A stretch of DNA of 35,505 bases, from positions 16,274-51,778 of the forward strand of contig MPNW01001025.1 in assembly GCA_011800805.1 (NCBI GenBank). Reading direction: 5' to 3'. This DNA comes from Hirudo medicinalis. Lineage: Eukaryota > Annelida > Clitellata > Hirudinida > Hirudinidae. The notes beneath the pieces are model-generated. The model ran no database searches. It had not been told where the DNA came from and saw nothing but the letters and a program-made list of their open reading frames with translations. Positions 1-12,257 of the stretch are shown here, one piece after another (position 1 is the first letter of the stretch; each line of letters begins with the position of its first letter). The translations under genes and the position numbers were made by a program.

Positions 1-440
1 CAGTCCCTGTGCGACCATTCACAGTATTCCAGACACTGAATCCAGTTGTCCTCAAAGGATTCACCACAGAAACTTTCTTCATCATCAGCTGCAGGTGACT
101 TACCTATTTTTTTTCTTAGCTGCAGGTTGTTTACTGTTCTTATTTTCAGAAATCAATGTCAATCTGATTTCACTTCTATTTCTGCTGGACCAATGTTTTT
201 TTCTTAAATTTTTTAGCACTTTTAACTGCTTTTCTTCTTCAGTTTTTCTGGCAATTTGAGCCAAAGTATTTCTGACAGGTGTATTTGGTAGAAATGAAAT
301 GTTAGGTTTAGTTTCTATTTGCTTCTCTTGGTTCAGCTGCCGGAAATGATCGACTTTCTTGAGGAATTACTTTCCCGATTTCTTGAATTTCCGTTGCGAT
401 GGTTCGAGGCTGGTGCTAATTTCATTTTTAGCTGCTGATA
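1..440 (-). pseudogene. Decayed DDE transposase C-terminal tail (pogo/Tigger-like), cut by the window edge
   Basis: Read on the minus strand, 110 to 1 encodes an acidic stretch followed by a Cys/His knuckle: SFCGESFEDNWIQC, then a C..W.H..C pattern ending at the window edge. This C..WIQC..C.W.H..C layout is typical of the tail of DDE-superfamily (pogo/CENP-B-like) transposases found in many invertebrate genomes. Upstream on the same strand is a lysine-rich segment containing PNTPVRNTLAQIARKTEEE, which resembles the TSTPxK...L linker of such proteins. The segments lie in different frames and are separated by stop codons, so the copy is frameshifted and dead. Its true 3' end lies left of position 1. 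Family assignment rests on motif shape only; a real exon of an unknown zinc-finger protein is the alternative. Confidence 0.4.
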
Positions 441-1817
441 CAGGAATAAAAGAAATCATTATTTATAGCTAACAATAGTAATGACTGCTAAAATACAGTG
501 ATTTAGTTGATTCGACTGTTAAGACAAGTTTGTAACAAACGACCCCAACAGTAGGACCCCATCTGATGAGAAATTCAATAAACTTAAATCTACTAACATT
601 TACAATCTTTAAGATCTTCAAACTTATAATAATAAAATTATTATTATTTAAATTGAAACTGCGCGTTGTAATTATATTTATTGTAATGAAAATAAGAAAT
701 AAAATTTTATCTACTCGATTAGTATAAAAAAGAAAATTATCATTTAAGTTATTACAGACGCTTGTAAGCAACTTGTTTGTTTGTTTTTTTTTTTGAAAGG
801 TGAAGGTCAGACTGTAGAGTATATAATGTTTGATTAATTTACTAGATTTTTTATACCGTAGAAATTGACACCGTAACGCCCCAGTAACATTCAGCCCCGT
901 AACATACGCCCCTGTAACATTCAGCCCCGGTATCCCCTAAAACCCTGAAAATTAAGATTACAAAAACTTTGGTGATGATCTGATGTTATCTTTTATCACG
1001 TTTTTCTGATTAGAAAAGAAAGGAACTATATGAACGATGTAATACGTTAAGCACAACATTGGGTTTCCCAAACGCAAGCTCCCCAAGTTAGGCTTAACAG
1101 ATTGATCAGTTTGAAAATCGATAGTTAAGCTCCAGGATGATCTAAGTGGGTATCTAGGTCAGTTCAACAGATCAAAGTGAGTATCTAGGACGACGTACAC
1201 ACCCCTTGTCTGAACCTTTAAGTTTATGGGGATAAATATGTCATATGTCTCTATTTGTGTAGTTTATGAGCATGGTATTACCAGGCCAATATTAAATAGG
1301 CCGTTACTTCAAGTTGAATCTTTCCTACCTCGACTGTCTTAAGTGGACAACACGAACAATTTCGATTAGTAAAGGATTGGTTCCAATATTTCCTCCACGA
1401 ATTTACGTCAATGACTTTTTGGTTTGTTTTTATTATATTATTATTATTACTAACGAGGCCAAATAGTTAATTACATGAGAATCTTGTGAGGAATTTGACA
1501 ATAGCAGACCAAGGATGATTCACTCAAAAGTTGGATATTGGTCCAAAGAACTTTAAAGTCCGCTTAATAAAATGATTTCACATTTTCTCAGAAAGTCAAT
1601 GAGTGCTTCTCTTTAATTAGCAACCTCATTATGTATGTTGTTGGCGTTAAAGACATCGACAATGTGGGCCAAATAAGCGCGGAGAAACTGAAGAAGAAAC
1701 GCAATTCGAATTCGGAGGTCGATTGGAGTCATTCTAGAACGAAACCAAATGATTGATCGTGACTAAGGAGACAACTTTTCAAAGAAATTATCGTATGGCG
1801 TGTCTCTATCTCGGCCT
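441..1817. other. Gene-free AT-rich stretch
   Basis: No frame here has a family motif, a splice-bounded exon or a signal peptide. The longest open frame (469-771, minus) is Asn/Ile/Phe-rich, as expected of AT-rich noncoding DNA. The only structure seen is the short GTAACAT repeat at 871-937 and an imperfect pair of GTATCTAGG motifs near 1149 and 1182. Confidence 0.6.
871..937. repeat. Degenerate GTAACATTCAGCCCC tandem repeat
   Basis: Four imperfect copies of a 14-16 nt unit (GTAACATTCAGCCCC and GTAACATACGCCCC forms) follow one another, ending in a partial copy GGTATCCCC. It is a C-rich island in AT-rich DNA. No function is implied. Confidence 0.7.
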
Positions 1818-1840
1818 CTTGTTATCTCTTAGATAACAAG
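1818..1840. repeat. Perfect 10-bp inverted repeat (hairpin)
   Basis: CTTGTTATCT at 1818-1827 and its exact complement AGATAACAAG at 1831-1840 flank a 3-nt CTT loop. No gene adjoins it. Confidence 0.7.
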
Positions 1841-2179
1841 GGAATAGGAATTAACGACGTAAATTTAAATAAATTAGTTAATTTATACAGTGATTAAAAA
1901 ACCACAACTTTAAAGTTTGATTTCACATTAGCAACCTCATTCCTTGAGCTTCAAAACTCAAAACTAGCAATGGGTTGGTTAGAAGACAGTAAGTTTGCCA
2001 CCAACAAAACTCGTCGAGGGTAGGATGCGTAAGGCTATAGCGAGCCTATTCATGTACAAGCACTTATGTATGAGGTCGTCTTTGTTGCACTGAAACCTTT
2101 CGGTCGATCCGACTCGATGTTCTGTGGGATATGCCAGCTGTCGAGAAAGATCTTTACGAGTTAGTCCCTTGCTGTTACA

Positions 2180-2392
2180 TCATTTCGATGTGTTTTCATT
2201 TATCATTTTTAAAAATACACCCGCAATTGCTTTCCCGATTTCCTGCAAATCGACAGCGTTCGTCTGGCGCCGAAGTAGGCCCATGGCCGCGCTCAGATTT
2301 CCAGGGATGTCTCCGAAATGTCTTTCAAGATTAACAACAGCGCTTGTCTGCGAGTTGTTTTGATAGCGACTTTTGTAAACTTTTTTTTGCAT
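2180..2392 (-). CDS. Unassigned open frame in a GC-richer island
   Basis: A 70-codon minus-strand frame has an amino-acid mix more protein-like than its surroundings, for example PGNLSAAMGLLRRQTNAVDL and QEIGKAIAGVFLKM, with no simple repeat behind it. The local base composition is less AT-rich. No convincing acceptor or donor brackets it and I recognise no family. The segment encoding QEIGK closely matches nucleotides near 360-385, where the decayed transposase also reads QEIGKVI, so it may belong to a related repeat. It is a weak exon or repeat candidate. Confidence 0.2.
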   Translation of the reverse strand: MQKKVYKSRYQNNSQTSAVVNLERHFGDIPGNLSAAMGLLRRQTNAVDLQEIGKAIAGVFLKMINENTSK

Positions 2393-4228
2393 GTTTTCAG
2401 GCTTCTGGTTTGTTTATGCGAAGAGAATTGTTAACAATCTAAAATTCTATCGAATAGATTGAATTCCTTGAATCCCATTCATTTAAGAACAACGTTTGAA
2501 GAATGGCTCTTTCCAATTTATAATTTAGTCAGACATTTTCTTCGTCTAAGCACGTAATGCGAGAACAAATGTAATTTTAGTTACACCAAACGCATCAAAC
2601 ATTTGCTCGATTGTTTTCCATAAGATTTTATTCGAGTTTTCGAGAAAACGCTTATCACAAGGACGCCTCTTATCGGTGAGCAATCGAAACTTGAGATATT
2701 TTCTAACTTTCGTGTTTTTGGAACGTTAGGAAAGCCGCTTCACAAAATGATCTTCAATTCTCATCCATTTGGAGATGTTGCACAGGCCAGTGAAGTGAAA
2801 AGTGTAGTGTTGTGAAAGTGAAATGGGATAGAAACTTACAAAGAAAACTGATATTATTTCTCGAATAATATTCGAATAATAATTATGAAGATTGTGCTGC
2901 AGAGGAAATGCTTTCAATTATAAGTCCGAAAGTGAATGGAATAAAGTTTCATTAACTCAATAAACAGAAAGAAGAAGAAGAAAAAAGAATAAAAAGAGGA
3001 GGAAGAAGAATAAGAGGAAGCAACAGTTTTTGTTCGTGAAATCAAAATAGAAAGTCAAAAATATGCACTTTGACGGGTGGCAAAATAAAAAGAAAAATCA
3101 GTAAAAGAAAGACTTTTTTAAGAAGAGAAAAACTCCGGTCTTTGGTGATGTAAACACGTCCAAATCGTCATCAACCCTGGCTTGAGTTAACAACATCGGT
3201 GGGTCTGCAAAACCAGAACCAGTCAGATTGTAGCGATAACTTAGCTTGGCTATTTAATATTACTTTCAGAATATCATATTACATAAGTAATTATTCAAAG
3301 ACCCGCCTCAGAAGTCAAGAAATCCCGCTTTTTATTTGGTTAACAAGCCCCGTTATCTATCCAACTAGAGGGTAGACTAATTGGGGAGGCCAGTACCATT
3401 TGCTATTGTCTTGTTTTGATTTGAAACTCGTCATGACACTTGTTCATGCAGAGGACAACAACAACAAAGTCTGATGAATGCAATTTTTTATAACAAAAAA
3501 ACCCACCTCTCTACATATTCAGGGAATCTTCGATGCTAATTTGTTTTGTGTTTACACTCCCAAGAGTCTAAATGTCAATTTTCCAAGTACAGCATCTACT
3601 CCGATATCATGGAAGCTCTCACGAGTTTGACATTCTAAGTTTGAACTGAAGACATTGCCTTCTGAACTAAAGACAAATATTCGTAAGTTCATGGTCATCT
3701 TTATTGAAAGAGAAAAACTAAAACAATTTAAGAGTTTTAAAATGATTTCAAGACCACCTACCATCTCCATCTCCCTAGGCGAGTAGCTGGAGAGACCGGG
3801 GACAAAACTTATTTGTCCTAATTCTTTGGCGAACTTAAAATGCTTCGGGCAGTCTGCAAGTGACTACATGAGATTAATCAGTATTTACAATCAAGTTCAC
3901 CACAACCAAGGGATGTCTGAGGTTGACTTGAAATACTTTAAACAATCGATTAGACACAAAGAATATGCCATCTTGTTTATATAATCTCGGTCATCAAAAT
4001 GTAAATAAAGCCTTGAACCTCTGCCAAAGAATGCTCATGACACTGATGCCGATTGGCTCACAGAAAGGGCAAAGTATTATCTCCCACATAAACAAAGAGA
4101 TGCACGCGTGTTTATGTTTGTTGTTCTTGTATTTAGGATGCAATTTCCTGATGACATCGGCATGAGTGCGATATTTATCGTACATTCGTTTGTATTTTCA
4201 TCTCATTTATCTATTTCATGTAGTAATG
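2393..4228. other. Gene-free stretch with a polypurine tract
   Basis: No supported gene. A GAA/AAG-rich tract lies at about 2966-3020. Open frames at 2726-2917, 3552-3770 and 3965-4185 are short, appear on both strands and show no motif or splice bracket. Confidence 0.55.
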
Positions 4229-4229
4229 N

Positions 4230-4265
<36 letters not shown>

Positions 4266-4280
4266 CATCATCATCATCAC
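4230..4280. repeat. Compound microsatellite (ATA)n(TCA)n
   Basis: A run of AAT/ATA triplets passes directly into ATC triplets. A single N at 4229 sits at its left edge, a sign of uncertain base calling or joining at the repeat. Confidence 0.9.
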
Positions 4281-4597
4281 AACTATTATTTACCTCGCAA
4301 GCAGTGAAATGGTAAAGTGACAGGTGACAGACAAGTGATAAAAATTATTTATATTAAATCATAATTATAATAATAACAAATAATTGAATTATAATTGCTT
4401 AGGCATAAACCTGACAAATAGTCAGAAACATAATCAAAACTTCGCAAAAAGTTGAATCATTTAACCGAAAAAGAAGAGTCCTAAGAAAATAACAGACTCC
4501 CAAAGTAACTTGACAGACGTCATTGACAGACGTTCATGTCATTGGCAGCAATATTTAAACAAATCATCGATTGAAAGAAAAGTAGAGTAGTGAAATT

Positions 4598-4630
4598 GAT
4601 TCAATCAATTCAATCAATTCAATCAGTCGA
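4598..4630. repeat. TTCAATCAA tandem repeat
   Basis: About three copies of a 9-nt unit, the last diverged. Shortly after, 4700-4760 has loose GTGATAA/GTGATGT repeats. Confidence 0.7.
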
Positions 4631-4906
4631 TTATAAATTTGAGATGATTTGTATTTTACTGAGTTATTCACTTGGTAATTGTCCTAGAATCTCATTTCCA
4701 TACTGCATGAGACGATAACGTGATAACGTGATAATGTGACGATGTGATTGTTGATGTTATGATGTGATGGTTTATCGTAAAACAATTACTATTGCATTAT
4801 GTTGATGCCAAAGAGCAACTTGAGAAAATAACCATATTCCTTGCGTTATCAGTGCTAAAAATCATTTTTAAAAATAGTTCGCATAGATAGGTTGTTTTTT
4901 TTTCAG

Positions 4907-4983
4907 CCAAGACGACAGAAATCCAAGTGGACCAGGCCAAACTTCGTGAACCAAATCCTTGTTGTAACAGTGTCAAATTATAA
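4907..4983 (+). CDS. Candidate 3'-terminal exon, family unknown
   Basis: A strong acceptor (GTTGTTTTTTTTTCAG, ending at 4906) precedes an open frame of 24 codons containing TTEIQVDQAKLREPNPCCNS and stopping at TAA 4981-4983. An ATTAAA lies about 35 nt after the stop. If real it would be the last exon of a plus-strand gene entering with one base of a split codon. The CC near the C-terminus could be lipidated, but that is speculation. No upstream exon was identified. Confidence 0.2.
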
Positions 4984-5087
4984 TGGATTTACAATCAAAT
5001 ACATTTTATTGGTCATTAAAGTTGTATTAATTAATAAGAATTTAGTGGCTACTAACGCAAATAAATTATAATAAATTTGGGTAAGCA

Positions 5088-5088
<1 letters not shown>

Positions 5089-5121
<33 letters not shown>
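5089..5121. repeat. (TAA)n microsatellite
   Basis: About eleven TAA triplets in a row, imperfect at the right edge. Confidence 0.9.
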
Positions 5122-5122
<1 letters not shown>

Positions 5123-5440
5123 TATAACGATAATAACAAAATCATGTTTTAGAGAGACTATTTCTAAAATAATTGCAAGAGTGTTCCGCTAGTACATCAA
5201 TACTGACTTTAGAATTACTATATTTTTCAAATAATAAAACGCAAATAGCTCTTGTTACAAGATCTCTTCGTCCAAACTTTTATGCCTAGTCTTACGTCAT
5301 TAATGCAAACATTCACCTTCCATCAATAAGCATCCATCTTTCCTGGAATCGTATGACCCCCCCACTCAAGTATCTGAAGATTTCTTGACATTTTTTTATG
5401 TTTATCCAGCTACAGAAAACTAACGATTGTGCATCTCGCA

Positions 5441-5479
5441 TGACATATTTACATGACATTTACATATTTACATGACATT
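5441..5479. repeat. ACATATTTACATGACATT direct repeat
   Basis: Two neighbouring copies of an approximately 18-20 nt unit. Confidence 0.6.
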
Positions 5480-5679
5480 GTAGTCACATTGTATATTCTG
5501 TTTCATGCATAAATACATCGCTTGTACTGATATATTGTCCTGTATCAAGCTATCACCGTGTATCATGATGTCTAATGATAATGTTACGACCGCGGCGCAA
5601 AATAATTAAATAATTTAATTTATTTATTATTATCTATTCAGTATCATATTCAGAACTATTCAGTATCTTTTATTCTTAG

Positions 5680-5839
5680 GCGTGAAAAACGTAGTATTGC
5701 AAAAGTTCAGCAGAAGGAGCCAAGACAGCCAGGAATCCCAGATACTCAACTGCATCCTGTAGCATCTCAGATCCATGGAAATTCTCAACTCGATTATTCA
5801 GTTCAGTTAACTGAATACTTGCTCAATAAACTTACTTGA
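5680..5839 (+). CDS. Candidate 3'-terminal exon, family unknown
   Basis: A pyrimidine-rich acceptor (TTTTATTCTTAG, ending at 5679) opens a 52-codon frame that ends at TGA 5837-5839. The encoded peptide is polar and low in Phe/Ile/Asn, unlike random AT-rich frames: it contains SIAKVQQKEPRQPG and QLDYSVQLTEYLLNKLT. It could be the last exon, or an alternative last exon with 4907-4983, of a gene to the left. I recognise no family and see no upstream partner exon, so this may be chance. Confidence 0.25.
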
Positions 5840-6374
5840 AAACCTCCCACATTTACGGACCCCCGGTTTATCTTAATAACAATATTCAAATTATTAATAG
5901 AGGCGCAAGTTATTTATAGAAGCTGCGTTTTAGTCGTTCTGGTTTCATATACTTTGTAAGCCAAGTCACATCACAGGTACTGACGTATAATTTACTATAT
6001 TTCAAATAAATATGAATATATTCACCACTTGTTACACACTGAAGCAAGCAATGAATTCGCCTATTGAAAAACTTTCACGATTCCATTAAATCTATCATTA
6101 CGTAATCTAAATATAAAACAATTTCCAAGTACAGCTTCAAAACATCGAAATTGCGCAATCGAGTGAACGCATTTTGTGTTTGCACCTAAAAAAAATTTTA
6201 TTACTCAAAGCACAATCCGAGCAACGAGGACGAAGAATTTGACAAAATTCGACAAAATTCAATCCCTGAGGCGAAACTCTGATAGGAAAACATGAAATAA
6301 TTTTTATTTTTAATGGATAATATGATTAACATGTATACCCGTCGCTAGGCTAATGAAGAACGCTTCTAAGAACC
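5840..6374. other. Gene-free intergenic stretch
   Basis: AT-rich sequence without exon signals, leading into the candidate promoter of the GDF gene. Confidence 0.5.
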
Positions 6375-6382
6375 TATATAAG
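6375..6382 (+). promoter_or_regulatory. TATA box candidate upstream of the GDF8/11-like gene
   Basis: TATATAAG followed by GGGCC lies about 500 nt before the start codon at 6876. An ATTGG (reverse CCAAT) is at about 6686, between the two. If used, the 5' UTR would be about 470 nt. Consensus match only. Confidence 0.3.
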
Positions 6383-6875
6383 GGCCGTATTCCTGGGTTT
6401 GTTTATAGCCCTTACTCGAGCTTAAACGCTCTCGCTATTGTATTGACTTGCGTGGATTTAAGTCTAGACGTTTGGAGGTTAGGGACTTTGCTAAATCATT
6501 CGCCCTCACATTTTGTTATCCTTCCATTTAAATTATGCCTCCGACGAAATTTGTCTCGATGGCTTTAATTCGACAAAAATTGATTCCAGCAAAATATCTC
6601 AGATTTTACGCAAATGTTAAACTTAACAACCTACCTGAATTTTAACCCGAACGCATTTCAGAATTCTCAACCAACCGGGCGATCATTGGTTCAGAGATTG
6701 TGGTCTAAGGTACGCTCATCATTTACAGGACGAACTTGCAAAAAAGTGTCGCACAAAGTTCTTGTCCTCTAAGCCTTCTACCGTCCCAAATGTAAGCGAT
6801 TCAAGAAATTCAAAGGAATCAGAATTCTAGGAAGGATATCGCTTACATCTGAAACACCATCATAAACCTGCCATC

Positions 6876-9800
6876 ATGATACGTTTAATTTTATCCAATG
6901 CTTCTCCTTCAATACTCCTCATCTTGTTGATGGTCGTTTGTTCTTATCTCCCGACATTCTCATCAGAGAATTATCCAAAGTCTTTTGACGGTCGGACTAT
7001 TGATGGAATTGTGAAAAATATTTCTTCGGCATTACAAGTCCTCGAGATAACGTCCGAAGCTCATTCCATGCCGACCACGATCGTCAATGCTTCATCGGCA
7101 TCCGCACAGCAACGTCCGACCTCCCAGTCTAAGAGGCGGACGAAAGGTCGCTTTGATGCGAAGGCTAAAAGGCATCGTCGTCAAGCCTCGAGCATTCCGC
7201 CTCCAGCAGAGGACAGGGATGAAGAAGAGCGGGTGCCTTACGGACCAATTTGGACGGGCCAACCGGCGTCGTGCGTCGGTTGCGACTACAACGAGATCGT
7301 GCGACGGAACAGGATAGAGTCGATCAAGGAAGACTTGTTGCGCAAACTCAAGATGGTCGCACCGCCGAACGTCACGGCTCCACGTTACTTCTCCAACTTC
7401 AAGAATATCTTGCAGTCCACGTCAGGCTTCGTGGATAAACCCGACGATCCAGACATGCAAAACGACGCTCCATCCGAACCAGACAGCTCCGAAGATTCTT
7501 CTGAGGATAGTGACAAGTCGACTGCAATGAGAGTCTTCAACTTTTGCCAAGGTAAGCATCAATTGTTGCCACTCGTCCGCACCTAGCTCTAGCTTTAGGT
7601 GATACAAGTAGATACGATATTACAACCGTAAATGCTTAGCTTTCGAAGGTGGCAGGGTTTTCCATTTTGAGACGTCTCCAATCGAGACACACCTTTAAAC
7701 CACAGGTTGCTGTGGTTGTTTGCAGTCCATGATTCGGATATTATGGCAGCGATGCAGCTTACTGAGCAGCAAAACGAGACGCTAATGGGTGGAGGAAAAT
7801 GGGAAGTCATAAAAATAGATAGATCAATCGATAGACGACATCGCTCGTCCTTGCTCCTTTGTTCCCGCGGCTCAGACCGGTACCGTTATTCGATTCCCTC
7901 GCATTTCGCTTAGAAAATCACTCAGACTGAAGGTTAGCAAATTTTTAAGAGTTGAGTTAAAAAGGAGAATTTTTATTCCAAGAGTACATTTTGCGAACCT
8001 TGAATGCATTTTTCGATGTTAATGTTCTTTCTTTTTTTTCGTTTTAAGATTCTTTAACATCAACTTTTGCTCGAGCATTCGGTGAGGTCGCAACTATATT
8101 TAAGACACGTGTTTTCACGTTTCAAGTAAATGCAATTAGGTAATGAGTAAATGTGATTAGGTGATGAGTAAATATAATTGAGTAATGAGTAAATCTAATT
8201 AGGTAACGACTAAATGTGATTGGGTAATGAGTAAATGTGATGAGGTGATGAGTAAATGTGATGAGGTAATGAGTAAATCTAGTTAGGTAATGAAGTAAAT
8301 AATTAAGCAAAGAGTACAAAAATATAAATCGATTAAAACATGCGGTGATTCCAGTAGATAAAAACCTCACTTCAAAAGCAACTTTCTTAAAACATTTATT
8401 GTAAATGTAAGGAATAATAAATAATACTTGTCACGTGTTTGCAAACATTGTTCAATGTAATCTCGATTTGAAATTTTCATAATTTTTTAAATTTTCACAA
8501 AATTTGGGACACGACGTCCATTGTAGTTTCTCAATAAATAAATCGCAAAACGTAAACACTACTGACCAAAAAATAGTGCGTCTATTTTATACCAGCTAAT
8601 TTTCCATTCAAATCATTAAGTGTGACCACAGATCCAGGATTGAAATTAGGGATCAACGACCAGTTTACTTCCACTTGGCGCTCCAAAGGGGTTTGCCATG
8701 CTCAGACGTACAAATCAGTTCAGTTCGCTGACTTCTCAACAGGTGTATGTTTACAAAGAAGTTCTTTTGGTGTTGGCCTAATTGAACAGTTGAGCAACGT
8801 GAAAACACCTTTGTTCCAAATTCTGCAGTCGGGGGCATGGCACGCTCATAAAAAATTTACAAAATAAATACTTAAAGATTCTGCCTGGTGTGGTAATGGA
8901 GAATTTAAAACCATCCTCGTCGCCTTTATGGCACCTAACCGCAGAGTTCTGAAGAATGGCTGGAATTATGAGCATGAAGTCGTCTGAGGAAGGTCTGAGT
9001 ACAATTGTGAAGTCAATCCTTCACATCCTGTTGTTGCTTTTCACCTAAAGTTTGAAGTTTAAAGGTACCCAACCTGAAACCAGAATGTTCAAGACGTTTA
9101 TTGGGACCGTGTGCAGAAAAGTTTGTATAAAAAAATTCGAAAACTCTCGAAGGGTCATTTAGTGTTGACTTGTTGAGAAGGACTGAAGTTTTAAAAAAGA
9201 AATCAGCCACTTTGTAAATCCATCACCAAGAAAATTTATCGTTTATTATATTGGTTTAATATTACTAATTTGCAACTCCAACATTAGCATTTGTCGACAC
9301 TTGCGAAAAAAATTTCCAGAAAAGAATCTTTTCATCGCCAATCCACGACAGCTTTTGGGAAATTTGAGCCGATAATAGTCCGTGTAATCTATAAGTCTAG
9401 GCCCGAGCAGTTTTAGGGAGCTGTGTTCATTCTACAAACGATATTGTGTCTAAATCTGGAGTCTAGCTTATTAGGATCTGTTTACGTAAGCTATCGCGAG
9501 AATAAGTTGCACAATCTGACAACAACGCGGCTGATTTGTAGATTAAAAGTGAATCTAAGAAGAAAAACATTCATCACTTCGCGATGCATCCATCAGACCG
9601 CTTTTGAAGGAGAAAAAAAAAAGCAGACAATATTCGGTACCTGGGAACAAAAATTGTTTTCCTCAATTGACCTTGAACCTTTTCAATCGCAGAACATTAT
9701 ACTTCCTGACTTAATGACAAAACCACGCGTCACGAGCGGCTGTGACTTAAAACACGCCGAGACTGCAAACATCAGACGTCTGCTAATTTTGGGCGCGGAG

Positions 9801-11781
9801 ATGGCTCGGGCTGACTGCTTATTTTCTTCATTTTGCTAATATTCTTCGAGAAGTTCTTTGCTCATTAATTTGCAGAAAGATTACATTTGGCTAGATTTTT
9901 TAACTACAAATTTAATAATTACGATTTAAGCTCGATTTATTATTTTTATTATGAATTATTTTTTTTCAGAGAATTGTTAAGCGGTGCAGAGTTAGGAGAA
10001 CTTGTGGAGAACATGATCCAGAATAATACTTATTAAAAACAAACTTCATCCCTTCTCTTCTTAGAAAAGTTTTTCAAACTTCTCGCCAAGCTTAAGCTGC
10101 ATCTTGTTGAATGTTCGTGTATAGAATGCAGGAACACGTGTAACCCTTGCACATTCGTTCGGGTCCCATCCAGTATCATCCACACACCAAAACAACAACA
10201 ATTTGTTTTTTCTCGTGGAAACAATAAAGCATCTTTAAAAATTCTTTCTTGACGTTAGTTACTCTAACCAACGTCTGAGAAGAGTTGAAACTTTTACGAA
10301 TATCGGTGATCGTAAACTTAAGGGTCGGTTCAGAACATCATCACTTCGTCTGGTGTCTGCTTTCTCGACACAGTTCAACAAAAAACGATCCAGTGTTGTT
10401 AAGACCTCAACCATTACCTCTTCAATCTTTACCTCTTCAACCATTACCTCTTCAATCGTTCAACTTTTACTTTTACTCGTATGATTTCGTAAGAGTTCGG
10501 TTGCTGAAGTGCTTTGTTTTTTACTAACAGAACGAGTTGTTTATTGTTGTTATTGTTGTCTGCGAGACCTTGACTTTTAACAGGTTTTAACTGTTAAACT
10601 AGACCTTAAAAAGTCAAATTTTTTTATTAATCAAGAGACTGATTGACTTGTTACAAAATTTAAAAAATATCTATGGATCTAACCAGTCCGTTGTTAATAA
10701 CTCCAGTCATTTTTAGCCTCTGTTTTCTGTCTCATAAATACTGGATGAACAGCAACTTTGAAAAAAAAAATTATAAAAAATGAAAACGAATGATGCTACA
10801 TAAATTGTAAAATTTTATCCATCCTTTTTCTCATTTTTCACTCGTTCAGGGTCTCCCAGGGAGGGTGTCTTGGGAGAGTTGAGCGGGTACACTGTTACCA
10901 TTATCTCTTTTTGGTGTCTTGCTGCTCACCCTGGACAGAAAGCTAAACAATCACTCATAGTCGTCATCATCATCATCATCATCATCATCGTCAACTTTTC
11001 ATAACCATTGTTGGCTCAGCTTGCACCCGTTTAACACAAAAATGATATATGGAGAACCACAAATCTTTTTGTTCGCTGCCAACATTCCTACGATCATCAT
11101 TATCATCATCATCATCATCGTCGTCGTCGTCGTCGTCGTTGTCATAGTTATAGTCAAAGATAATTATCGTCAATGAAATCGTCATCATAACTGCCACTTC
11201 GTAGGAGCATATCTGTAAAATTCATAAAATGCCGATGTTCCATTTTTGAACAACAAAAGTCTAAACGCTTGCAACTGCATTCTTTTTTTGTAGGTCCAAC
11301 AAGTTTATAATCTTCGAAAGTTCTAACTTTTCAATGTCCTTACTGAACTGTTGGCCAAGTGACGGGCGAAAGCCAACCCACAGGCAGCGACTTTTGGTAC
11401 TTAACTTCACCCCTAGGTTGGGGTGAACCCTATTAGGATAGGACAGCCCTACCTAGTCCTACCCTAACCCTACCCTACCTCTATCCCAACCTTAACATTA
11501 CCTCATGACCCTGGAAATCTAAGTAGAACTGACAGAAGGCGCTCCCTGTGGGCTTTTGCCAGTCTTCTCCATCTCCTTACTGTACCCTGGTGCACCCTAC
11601 CTTCTTATGTAAATAAATCAGAGGGTATCACACATGTCCATGGTTGAGTTCACTTCTAAGCAACGACATGTTATTTCCTTTCGTTCGGAAAATAATTACT
11701 TTATATATATTAAATATAAATATTTAATTATTATAATGGGCTTCTGATTTTCGGGAAAAAAAATTATTTTTCAAAATTCCC

Positions 11782-11837
<56 letters not shown>

Positions 11838-12098
11838 GAAACTTACCTATCTAAGACATAAGTACTCTCCATGTCTCTTGAGACTCCATTCCTAGACAAT
11901 TGATTGGTTAATAAGGTTACTAAGTAGATGACTCCGTTAACGGCAGTTAATTATGATAATTAATTAACGACAGTCAATTGTAATTGGCAGCAATCAGTAA
12001 TGATTAATCTATTAACGATGGTTGATTAAAAATACCAATTTATTGGCTTAAACTAATTACAGAAATGAATTCATCTAATGAATTCAGCTAATTATAAC

Positions 12099-12129
<31 letters not shown>

Positions 12130-12226
12130 CCAACGACGGTCAATCACGCCAATTCATTTAGTGACAACAATCATATTTTGATAATTAATCAGAAATTAAT
12201 CGGGAGTTAATCAGAACGATCAATGN

Positions 12227-12257
<31 letters not shown>

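Noticed and set aside
8140..8307. CRISPR-like or protein-coding repeat
   Set aside because: The 21-bp units are contiguous with no spacers, are in an animal intron, and are diverged; it is a minisatellite.
9423..9839. 138-codon plus-strand open frame in GDF intron 1
   Set aside because: It starts GTG, has no motif, signal peptide or splice context, and lies inside a confirmed intron. Length alone is not enough.
11455..11480. Interstitial telomere repeat (CCCTAA)
   Set aside because: Only one exact CCCTAA lies among CCCTAC variants, inside the foldback element; too short and impure for telomeric DNA.
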